Assembly (NCBI GenBank): GCA_023230485.1
Contig: JALNXG010000106.1
Span: 1 to 7,751 of the forward strand
Direction of reading: 5' to 3'
DNA: 7,751 bases
From: Melioribacteraceae bacterium
GTDB taxonomy: Bacteria > Bacteroidota > Ignavibacteria > Ignavibacteriales > Melioribacteraceae
The stretch's first letter is position 1, and every line of letters starts with the position of its first letter. The notes under the pieces were generated by a model. The model had not been told where the DNA came from and ran no database searches. It worked only from the letters and a program-made list of their open reading frames with translations. Below, in pieces: positions 1 to 6,614 of the stretch. A program made the position numbers and the translations under genes.

Positions 1-1
1 A

Positions 2-829
2 AAAACCATAATTGGTATTATTGCTGTTCCATTTCTATTCGTACTTGTATTCTTTTTTGTTGGCAGGTTTCTTACTTCCAAATTCATCGATAATAATATA
101 GCCTATATTAAAGGGCTAAGCTCTTCTAATCTTGTAACTATGGATTCAACTCAATTTAATTCGCTCCCTTTTCCTGTTCAAAATTATCTTAAACACTCTA
201 TTACTGATTTAACACGAACAACGAAGGCAGTTTCATTTAAAGAAAATGGATTTATAAGAACAGATGAAAAATCGAAATGGCAGGAATTAACCGCCACACA
301 TTTTACATCGACAGTCGAACCGGTATTTTTCTGGGATGCCGATATTAAAATGAATTCTCTTTTTGGTGTTCGTGCTCTCGATTCATACCAAAAAGGGAAA
401 GGCAATTTAGTAGTCAAATTGTTTTCTTCAATTAACTTATCAACTGCAACTTCAAATGAGATCGATGAAGGCTCTTTTCTTCGTTACGCAATTGAAACTG
501 TCGCCTATCCTTCGGTCTATCTTACAAATAAAAATATTGAATGGGAAGAGATTGATTCACTGACTGCAAAAATGAGGATACGCGATCGCTTCAATTCAGG
601 TGAAGCAGTTTTTCATTTTACTAAAGAATATGATGTTGAAAAAATAACTTGCAAACGATATATGACAACTTCAAAAGGTGCAGAACTGCATGATTATACA
701 GCAAAATTAAGCAAGCATGAAACAATTGATGGATATCGAGTGCCAACTTATCTCGAAGCGATTTGGAATCTACCGGGAAAAGATTTGGAAGTAATTAAAA
801 TGAAGCTTTCAGGATTTAGATACGAGTAG
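2..829 (+). CDS. Membrane-anchored DUF6544-like protein, 5' end cut by window
   Basis: The function is unknown. The frame is open to the left edge, and 275 residues are visible. The first 21 or so visible residues form a hydrophobic membrane segment (KTIIGIIAVPF, then a Phe/Val/Leu-rich run ending in VGRF). The true start is therefore probably only a few codons outside the window, and the internal Met at 140 is not the start. The rest matches my recollection of DUF6544: an LPFPVQNYL motif near residues 55-63 (family LPxPVQRYL), a conserved Trp near 93, FFWDADIKM near 109-117, a DSYQKGKG turn near 127-134, a YPSVYL segment (family WFPTALL), and a C-terminal GYRVPTYLEAIWNLP stretch. The soluble part is rich in beta strands and probably lies outside the cytoplasm, which is inferred from the anchor. 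The next gene starts 78 bases downstream. Family assignment is by motif memory, not by a search. Confidence 0.8.
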   Translation, partial: KTIIGIIAVPFLFVLVFFFVGRFLTSKFIDNNIAYIKGLSSSNLVTMDSTQFNSLPFPVQNYLKHSITDLTRTTKAVSFKENGFIRTDEKSKWQELTATHFTSTVEPVFFWDADIKMNSLFGVRALDSYQKGKGNLVVKLFSSINLSTATSNEIDEGSFLRYAIETVAYPSVYLTNKNIEWEEIDSLTAKMRIRDRFNSGEAVFHFTKEYDVEKITCKRYMTTSKGAELHDYTAKLSKHETIDGYRVPTYLEAIWNLPGKDLEVIKMKLSGFRYE

Positions 830-907
830 ATAAGAAAATAGTTATCCACAATTAAACGAAACACTAATTTTTGTTTTCAATACCGACAGATTGGTAATCG
901 GCAAAAA

Positions 908-1630
908 ATGAAGGAATTAATGAACAATTCTGAAATAATAAAAGAGATCTTGGAAGAATTTAAAAAGAATTTTTCTCAGAAAAATCTTGATGGAATGAAA
1001 CGCTTCGGGATTAATGTTGAGAATGGATTTGGAACATCTTCACTGTTTTATAAGACATTGGCAAAAAAGTATAAGAAGAATCATGAAATAGCATCTATGC
1101 TATGGGAAACGGGAGTACATGATGCGCGCATTTTAGCCGGATACCTTGCAGAGCCTAAGAAGCTTACTATTAAGCAGATGAATGAATGGATGAGAGATTT
1201 TAATTCTTGGGATATATGTGATAGCACTTTGATGCGGCTATTTAATTATTCCCCTTTTGCTTATGACCTTGCCTTTAAATGGGTCAATCAGGAAAGTGAA
1301 TTTCAAAGACGTGCGGGATTTGTTCTTATGGCGGCACTTTCAGTTCATGATAAAAAAAGAGTGGACAATGATTTTATTGTATTCTTCCCTTTGATTAAAA
1401 AATATAGCACAGATGAAAGAAATTTCGTAAAGAAAGCGATTAACTGGTGCATCCGCCAAATCGGCAAAAGAAATATAGTACTAAATAAAGCGGCAATTAA
1501 TCTTTCCGAGGAGTTATTATTATCGGAAAGCAAATCGGCTCAATGGATAGCAAAAGGTGCGCTCCGCGAACTCACAGATAAGAAGTATAAAGAGTATGCC
1601 TTAAGAAGAGGCGAGAAACTAATAAAGTAA
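908..1630 (+). CDS. AlkD-like DNA alkylation repair protein (HEAT-repeat glycosylase family)
   Basis: This is a cytoplasmic, all-helical 240-residue protein of the AlkC/AlkD superfamily, whose HEAT-like repeats hold alkylated DNA and release 3- or 7-alkylpurines without base flipping. The expected catalytic cleft is visible. FNSWDICD at 98-105 aligns with the Trp109/Asp113 segment of Bacillus AlkD, giving W101 and D105. FQRRAGFV at 132-139 supplies the Arg equivalent to Arg148. KKAINW at 175-180 ends in the Trp equivalent to Trp187. Length fits the family (about 220-240). There are two possible starts: ATG at 908, without a clear ribosome site, or ATG at 920, preceded by AAGGA at 911-915 with a tight 4-base gap. 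Choosing 920 would lose only four residues. It stands 78 bases after the DUF6544-like gene and 141 bases before the hydrolase, so it may be transcribed alone. Activity is inferred from the retained residues. Confidence 0.85.
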   Translation: MKELMNNSEIIKEILEEFKKNFSQKNLDGMKRFGINVENGFGTSSLFYKTLAKKYKKNHEIASMLWETGVHDARILAGYLAEPKKLTIKQMNEWMRDFNSWDICDSTLMRLFNYSPFAYDLAFKWVNQESEFQRRAGFVLMAALSVHDKKRVDNDFIVFFPLIKKYSTDERNFVKKAINWCIRQIGKRNIVLNKAAINLSEELLLSESKSAQWIAKGALRELTDKKYKEYALRRGEKLIK

Positions 1631-1758
1631 CTTTTGGTATTATTATCAGTCTAAATACATATCGTTTGAATTTTTCATTATACGAGATTGGAATTTTCAA
1701 GCGGGAAAATAATAGTTAAGTGAAATGATTTTATCATGTATTTATTAAAACATGCAAC

Positions 1759-1764
1759 AGGAGA
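1759..1764 (+). promoter_or_regulatory. Ribosome binding site AGGAGA that selects the GTG start at 1772
   Basis: AGGAGA lies 7 bases before GTG at 1772, an ideal spacing. The in-frame ATG at 1736 has no comparable upstream site, and using it would put 12 polar residues ahead of an otherwise textbook signal peptide. Confidence 0.75.
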
Positions 1765-1771
1765 ACTACCC

Positions 1772-3493
1772 GTGAAAAAATTTATAATAATTATATTATT
1801 AATTCCTGTCATTATTTCGGCGCAGTCGCTTGACAAAAAAATTAATCAGTTAGTTACAAAATATTACGAGGCAGGTAAATTCAATGGTTCTGTATTAGTT
1901 GCTCAAAACGATAAAGTAATATTTAAGGGTGGATTCGGAGAAGCAAATATGGAATGGAACATTCCAAATGCCCCAAATACAAAGCATCGTATAGGCTCTA
2001 TAACAAAGCAGTTTACATCTTTTATAATTATGAAACTCGTTCAGGAAGGTAAAATAAAAGTAACCGGATTTCTTTCCGATTATCTTCCATATTATAGAAA
2101 AGATACAGGGGCAAAGGTTACAGTAGAGCATCTGCTTACTCACACGTCTGGAATACCGAGCTATACCGCACGTGAGGATATGGAAAAAATAGGAATGGAA
2201 AATATACCGGTAGATGAATTTGTAAAAAAATATTGTAGTGATGATCTATCATTCGAGCCGGGAAGTCAGTTTCTTTATAATAATTCAGGATATTTTATTC
2301 TCGGAGCTATAATTGAACAATTGACGGGGATGACTTATGAGGCGGCACTACATAAGTATATACTTGATCCGCTCGAATTAAAAGATACGGGATATGATTC
2401 ATATAGTAAGATAATTCCAAATCGTGCAACCGGATATACTAGAACAGCAGTAGGTTTCAAAACTGCACCTTATCTTGATATGTCCGTGCCTTATGCGGCA
2501 GGTTCGATGTATTCGACCGTAGAAGATCTTTATAAATGGGATTTATCATTAAAAACAGAAAATTTACTTGCCGCAAAGTATGTGATGGAATTATTCAAGC
2601 CTCGTATAGACGCACGTGGTCAAAAATATGGTTACGGTTGGATGATAAATAGAACAATTTCACCTGACGATAAAGACAGTATTACAATTATTGCGCATGG
2701 TGGAGGAGTCAATGGATTTAGCTCATATAATATGAGAGTAATCGAACCGGGTTATGTCGTTACTATTGCAGATAATGCAACCGGTAGTTCTCAAGTGGAA
2801 ATTTCTAATCTTATTCTTAATCTCCTTTACGGTAAGGATTACAAAAATCCGGCAAAGAGACTAATTCCATTAATATATAATGCAATTAATGAAGATGGTG
2901 TTGATGATGCAATTAGACTATTCAATGAATTAAAAAATGATAAAGATAATTTTTCCTATACGGAAAACGATATTAATCAATTAGGGTATTTATTAATTGA
3001 AGAGAAAAAATTAGAGGAAGCAGTAAAAATACTCGAATTAAACACCATACTATTTCCGAAATCTTCAAACGTATGGGATAGCTATGGTGAAGCGTTATTA
3101 AAGAGTGGTGATAAAGAGAAGGCGATCGCAAATTTCAAAAAGTCGATTGAACTCGATCCACAAAATAGCTCGAGTTATGCTCATTTAAAAGAAATGGGTA
3201 TAGTAATAGAGAAGAAATCTGATTTGGTACTAACCATTGAAAAAATGAAAGAATATGAAGGTAAATATCAGATTGCACCTAATTTTATCTTGGAAATAAT
3301 GGTGGAAGATAGTAAACTTCTCACTCAAGCTACGGGGCAACCAAAATTTGAGATTTTCTGTTCAGATGTTGATAAATTTTACTTAAAGGTAGTGGATGCA
3401 AAAGTGGAATTTAATAGGGACGATAATGGAGATGTAAATTCATTGTCTTTGTATCAATCAGGGCAGGTAATACCGTGTAAAAAAATCGAGTAA
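1772..3493 (+). CDS. Secreted serine hydrolase (beta-lactamase class C/DD-peptidase fold) with TPRs and C-terminal DUF3471-like domain
   Basis: With the GTG start the protein has 573 residues. It opens with a signal peptide (two Lys, then a run of Ile/Leu, ISA at the probable cleavage site before QSLDKK), so it is exported. Residues about 25-340 form the beta-lactamase/PBP4* fold. The nucleophile motif is S76-I-T-K79, the second motif is Y169-N-N171, and HGGG at 309-312 stands where class C enzymes have KTG. EHLLTHTSGIPSY near 119-131 is also typical. Residues about 365-465 are helical repeats ending in a clear TPR (WDSYGEALLKSGDKEKAI..F.KSIELDPQN, 435-465). The last 75 or so residues (EYEGKY onward, near 495) resemble DUF3471. 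Family members include esterases, D-aminopeptidases and DD-peptidases. The HGGG form makes true beta-lactamase activity less likely than esterase or peptidase activity, but the substrate cannot be read from sequence. The M13 peptidase begins 83 bases downstream. Confidence 0.9.
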   Translation: MKKFIIIILLIPVIISAQSLDKKINQLVTKYYEAGKFNGSVLVAQNDKVIFKGGFGEANMEWNIPNAPNTKHRIGSITKQFTSFIIMKLVQEGKIKVTGFLSDYLPYYRKDTGAKVTVEHLLTHTSGIPSYTAREDMEKIGMENIPVDEFVKKYCSDDLSFEPGSQFLYNNSGYFILGAIIEQLTGMTYEAALHKYILDPLELKDTGYDSYSKIIPNRATGYTRTAVGFKTAPYLDMSVPYAAGSMYSTVEDLYKWDLSLKTENLLAAKYVMELFKPRIDARGQKYGYGWMINRTISPDDKDSITIIAHGGGVNGFSSYNMRVIEPGYVVTIADNATGSSQVEISNLILNLLYGKDYKNPAKRLIPLIYNAINEDGVDDAIRLFNELKNDKDNFSYTENDINQLGYLLIEEKKLEEAVKILELNTILFPKSSNVWDSYGEALLKSGDKEKAIANFKKSIELDPQNSSSYAHLKEMGIVIEKKSDLVLTIEKMKEYEGKYQIAPNFILEIMVEDSKLLTQATGQPKFEIFCSDVDKFYLKVVDAKVEFNRDDNGDVNSLSLYQSGQVIPCKKIE

Positions 3494-3521
3494 AACAAGA
3501 TAAATTTTAAAACCTTTCGGC

Positions 3522-3581
3522 GGTATGATACGTCTTAATATTGATTAGCATTTTTAAATTATTATTAAGGTGTATCATGTC
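3522..3581 (+). promoter_or_regulatory. Long imperfect hairpin enclosing the ribosome site and start codon of the M13 peptidase
   Basis: The bases 3522-3540 pair without interruption with 3563-3581: 19 pairs, of which 4 are G-C, 11 A-U and 4 G-U. After a U-U mismatch (3541/3562), 3542-3546 pairs with 3557-3561 (one more G-U). The loop is 3547-3556, containing a run of T. AAGG (3567-3570) pairs with UCUU (3533-3536), and AUG (3577-3579) pairs with UAU (3524-3526), so both initiation elements are buried. Five of the six non-complementary positions are transitions that still pair as G-U in the sense RNA; in the opposite strand they would be A-C mismatches. No T-run follows the 3' arm (it is followed by CCCCC), so it is not a standard terminator. 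The pairing is read directly; the regulatory role is inferred. Confidence 0.6.
3567..3570 (+). promoter_or_regulatory. Ribosome binding site AAGG for the M13 peptidase ATG at 3577
   Basis: AAGG (extended AAGGTG) sits 6 bases before ATG 3577. It decides that start over the in-frame TTG at 3541, which has no purine-rich site upstream. It lies entirely in the 3' arm of the hairpin at 3522-3581. Confidence 0.6.
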
Positions 3582-5622
3582 CCCCAAATTCAAATCTATT
3601 ATTACATTTTCAATTACAATATTAATACTATTATCAACGACAGGATTTATTATGTTAAATAGTGGTGGCTCGGGTTTTGATACGAGTCAGATAAACAAAT
3701 CAATAAAACCGCAGGACAATTTTTATGAGTTTGCAGTAGGAAATTGGCTAAAAAACAATAAAATACCTGACGAATATAGCCGCTGGGGATCATTTGAAAA
3801 TCTTGCCGAGATGACAAATGAGCAGATAAGAGAGATTCTTGTAATGGCTTCTTCAAAACAGGATTGGCAAGTCGGTTCTGCTAATCAGAAAATAGGTGAT
3901 TTCTATGCCACCGGCATCGATTCCGCTGTAATAGAGAAATTAGGAATCAAACCACTACTTCCGGAACTAAATGACATTGATAAAATAAAGACAAAAGATG
4001 ATTTAATAAAAATGATCGGATATCTTCATTCACGCGGAGTAAGCGTACCATTCGGATTTTATGGTACAATTGATTCAAAAAAGAGCAACATGAATGTAGC
4101 TGAATTAGGTCAAGGTGGTGTGAGCCTCCCGGATGTAGAATATTATACAAAAGACGATGACCGTTCAAAAGAGATTAGAGAAAAATATTTAGTTTATGTG
4201 AAGGATATGTTTGAATTATCCGGTGTTCCTGCAGATTTGGCAGAAGCAAATGCTAATAAAATTATGGAAGTAGAGACGAGATTAGCAAAATCATCTTTTA
4301 CACGATTAGAAAATCGTGATCCCGAAAAAACATATAATAAAATGGGTGTGGAGCAATTATCAAAAATGACCGGCTCATTCGATTGGGATTTATTCTTTAA
4401 AACACTTGAAATTAAAAATCCGGGTGTGGTAGTAGTAGAACAGCCAAGATTTTTCGAAGGTCTCGCAGGGATGTTTAATGATGTCTCAATAAATGATTGG
4501 AAAGTCTATTTAAAATGGCATCTATTAAATGGTGCATCAAATTATCTTAGCAGCGATTTTGTAAATAAACGTTTTGATTTCTATGGTAAATTTTTAACAG
4601 GTGCTAAGGTACTTCAGCCTAGATGGAAAAGAGTATTACAGGCTACTGATCGATTTATGGGAGAATTAGTAGGCGAAAGTTATACAGACAAATATTTCCC
4701 TGCAGAATCTAAAGCAAAGGCAAAACAGATTGTAGATAATTTATTAGTTTCTATGGGCGAAAGAATAAATGGGTTGGAATGGATGAGTCCTGAAACTAAA
4801 ACAATGGCATTAAAAAAACTTAGCACATTCTCTGTGAAGATTGGTTATCCAGATAAATGGACAGATTATTCAGCACTTGAAATTAAACGCGATACGTATT
4901 TAAAGAATGTTATACGCGCAGCAAAATGGTCAAAAAAAGATAACCTATCAAAAATTAATACTCCAGTAGATGAAACCGAATGGGGTATGAATCCACAAAC
5001 AGTAAATGCTTATTATTCACCGAATAGAAATGAGATAGTATTCCCTGCGGCAATATTACAATTTCCATTCTTCAACCCTAATTCAGACGATGCAATTAAT
5101 TATGGAGGTATGGGAGCGGTTATCGGACACGAAATTACTCACGGATTCGATGACCAAGGAAGAAAATATGATGCTAATGGAAATATTAAAGAATGGTGGA
5201 CTAAAGAAGATGGAGAAAAATTTCAAGAGAGAGCTGATAAATTAGCCGCTCAATATGATACTTATAATGCAATTGAAGATTTTCATGTTGATGGTAAATT
5301 AACTATTGGTGAAAATATTGCTGATTTAGGCGGACTTACTGTTTCATATAATGCATTCAAAAAAACCGAACAGTATAAGAAAGGGGAAATGATTGATGGC
5401 TTTACTCCTTCGCAAAGATTTTTCTTATCATGGGCCCAAATTTGGAAAAATAATATCCGTGATGAAAACTTAAAATTAAGATTAAAAACTGATGTACATT
5501 CACCGGGTAAATATCGTGTATTAGGACCGCTTGCCAATATGCCTGAATTTTTTGCTGCATTTGACGTTAAGGAAGGTGATGCGATGAGAAATAGTGGTGA
5601 TAAATTAGTGAGAATCTGGTAA
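3577..5622 (+). CDS. M13 family (neprilysin/PepO-like) zinc metallopeptidase
   Basis: This is an envelope endopeptidase of 681 residues, a normal length for bacterial M13 enzymes, expected to cut oligopeptides on the amino side of hydrophobic residues. The N-terminus carries basic residues and a hydrophobic segment (about 7-27), a signal or type II anchor as in neprilysin. The M13 N-terminal domain starts at about 45 (PQDNFYEF..GNWL). The active site is complete: H518-E519-I-T-H522 (zinc ligands and general base), E579-N-I-A-D583 (third ligand plus Asp), N477-A-Y-Y substrate-binding motif, and H641/R647, with the same six-residue spacing as neprilysin His711/Arg717. The end, RIW, keeps the terminal Trp but not the CxxW cysteine, and I find no cysteine anywhere from ATG 3577 onward, so the animal disulfides are absent. 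The start is set by AAGG at 3567. A start at TTG 3541 would add 12 residues. The start region is folded into a strong hairpin. Confidence 0.95.
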   Translation: MSPKFKSIITFSITILILLSTTGFIMLNSGGSGFDTSQINKSIKPQDNFYEFAVGNWLKNNKIPDEYSRWGSFENLAEMTNEQIREILVMASSKQDWQVGSANQKIGDFYATGIDSAVIEKLGIKPLLPELNDIDKIKTKDDLIKMIGYLHSRGVSVPFGFYGTIDSKKSNMNVAELGQGGVSLPDVEYYTKDDDRSKEIREKYLVYVKDMFELSGVPADLAEANANKIMEVETRLAKSSFTRLENRDPEKTYNKMGVEQLSKMTGSFDWDLFFKTLEIKNPGVVVVEQPRFFEGLAGMFNDVSINDWKVYLKWHLLNGASNYLSSDFVNKRFDFYGKFLTGAKVLQPRWKRVLQATDRFMGELVGESYTDKYFPAESKAKAKQIVDNLLVSMGERINGLEWMSPETKTMALKKLSTFSVKIGYPDKWTDYSALEIKRDTYLKNVIRAAKWSKKDNLSKINTPVDETEWGMNPQTVNAYYSPNRNEIVFPAAILQFPFFNPNSDDAINYGGMGAVIGHEITHGFDDQGRKYDANGNIKEWWTKEDGEKFQERADKLAAQYDTYNAIEDFHVDGKLTIGENIADLGGLTVSYNAFKKTEQYKKGEMIDGFTPSQRFFLSWAQIWKNNIRDENLKLRLKTDVHSPGKYRVLGPLANMPEFFAAFDVKEGDAMRNSGDKLVRIW

Positions 5623-5684
5623 ATAAATATTTATAGATAAATGAAGAATTTCGTTATTTTTTAATAAACAAACACGGGAGTTTA

Positions 5685-6614
5685 ATGTACGCATTAGAAA
5701 TAAAGAATCTAACTAAAACGTTTGGATCGCTCAAAGCTGTGGATAATGCATCGTTCACAGTTCCGGAAGGAAGTATCTTCGGTTTGATCGGGCGCAATGG
5801 TGCGGGAAAAACAACCACCATTAGGATGATGATGAATATCTACCTGCCCGATAGCGGAGAAGTAATTTTGCGCGGCACCAAAGTAGGGCAGGAATTTAAA
5901 GATAAAGTTGGCTACCTACCCGAAGAGCGCGGACTTTATAAAAAGATGAAAGTCATTGAGACACTTCTTTACTTCGCCGAACTAAAAGGAAAAAGCGGCA
6001 AAGAAATAGAGAAAAAAGCAATCCAATATCTAAAGAGATTCGATCTTTATGATAGAAGATTATCGAAAGTAGAAGACCTATCTAAAGGTAATCAGCAGAA
6101 GATTCAATTTATTGCTACTATATTGCATGACCCTGATTTTATTATTCTTGATGAACCTTTTTCGGGTCTTGATCCTATAAATACAAATCTCTTAAAAGAG
6201 ATAATCCTTGAGATGAAGCAGCAGGGGAAAGTAATTATCTTTTCAACTCACTTAATGGATTTTGCCGAAAAGATGTGCGATCATATTGCAATGATCGATA
6301 AAGGGCAAATAATTATTAATGGATCGCTTGCAGAAATTAAACAAAAATATTCGCAGAGGAATGTAAGTCTAAATTACGAAGGAGATATTAGTTTCTTGAA
6401 AGGACATCCAATTGTGGATAAGATAGAAGATTTTGGGAATTCACTCGGTATTAGAGTTGCTCTACCATCGCAAACGCAGGAGCTTCTTAAACTTCTTGTC
6501 GATCATAATATTATAGTAAAAAAATTCAACGCTAATGATATTACGTTGCACGAAATATTTATTGAATTAGCCGGCAAGGAAACTGAAGTAGTAAAGGAGG
6601 TACATAATGCTTAA
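5685..6614 (+). CDS. ABC-2 transporter ATP-binding protein, NatA-like with C-terminal DUF4162-type domain
   Basis: This is the cytoplasmic ATPase (309 residues) of an exporter whose permease is the next gene. The motifs appear in order: an A-loop aromatic at F13, Walker A GRNGAGKT at 36-43, a Q-loop region GYLPEERGLY at 76-85, signature LSKGNQQK at 122-129, Walker B FIILDE at 142-147, D-loop SGLDP at 150-154, and H-loop His at 179 (STHL). Glu in place of the usual Q-loop Gln, and LSKGN in place of LSGGQ, are normal for the NatA/DUF4162 branch and are not defects. Residues about 205-300 match the DUF4162 accessory domain. ATG 5685 follows GGGAG (5676-5680) by 4 bases. The gene starts 62 bases after the peptidase, and its last 8 bases overlap the permease start. 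The substrate is unknown; sodium or drug export is possible by analogy with NatAB. Confidence 0.93.
   Translation: MYALEIKNLTKTFGSLKAVDNASFTVPEGSIFGLIGRNGAGKTTTIRMMMNIYLPDSGEVILRGTKVGQEFKDKVGYLPEERGLYKKMKVIETLLYFAELKGKSGKEIEKKAIQYLKRFDLYDRRLSKVEDLSKGNQQKIQFIATILHDPDFIILDEPFSGLDPINTNLLKEIILEMKQQGKVIIFSTHLMDFAEKMCDHIAMIDKGQIIINGSLAEIKQKYSQRNVSLNYEGDISFLKGHPIVDKIEDFGNSLGIRVALPSQTQELLKLLVDHNIIVKKFNANDITLHEIFIELAGKETEVVKEVHNA
6594..6600 (+). promoter_or_regulatory. Strong ribosome binding site AAGGAGG for the ABC permease
   Basis: AAGGAGG lies inside the end of the ATPase gene, 6 bases before ATG 6607. It is close to a perfect anti-16S match and supports coupled translation of the two subunits. 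Confidence 0.85.

Noticed and set aside
76..85. Residues 76-85 of the ABC ATPase: Glu instead of the Q-loop Gln as a sign of inactivity (residue positions)
   Set aside because: LPEERGLY is typical of NatA/DUF4162-type ATPases and all other ATP-binding motifs are intact.
140..142. ATG 140 as the start of the first gene
   Set aside because: The frame is open upstream to the window edge and encodes a convincing membrane segment, so this is an internal Met.
1688..1715. Possible promoter TTGGAA, 16 bases, TAATAG before the serine hydrolase
   Set aside because: Matches to the -35 and -10 consensus are 4/6 and 3/6. No better promoter was recognised there or in the other spacers.
1725..1754. Short stems ATGAT/ATCAT (1725-1737) and CATGT/ACATG (1735-1754)
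   Set aside because: Each has five pairs, mostly A-T. They overlap and exclude each other, and neither covers the ribosome site at 1759.
3541..3576. Upstream TTG start for the M13 peptidase, adding 12 residues
   Set aside because: There is no ribosome site before TTG 3541, and the added codons fall within the hairpin. ATG 3577 has AAGG at a good distance and a normal membrane-segment N-terminus.
3522..3581. The inverted repeat as a rho-independent terminator for the serine hydrolase
   Set aside because: It is poor in G-C, has no T-run after the 3' arm on either strand, and its 3' arm contains the next gene's start.
5623..5634. Perfect 12-base palindrome ATAAATATTTAT
   Set aside because: It consists only of A and T in an AT-rich spacer, so it is expected by chance.
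5640..5662. Small stem (5640-5645 with 5650-5655, loop GAAT) followed by six T, after the M13 gene
   Set aside because: It has only six pairs, one of them G-C and one G-U. That is too weak to call a terminator in AT-rich DNA, though it might end some transcripts.
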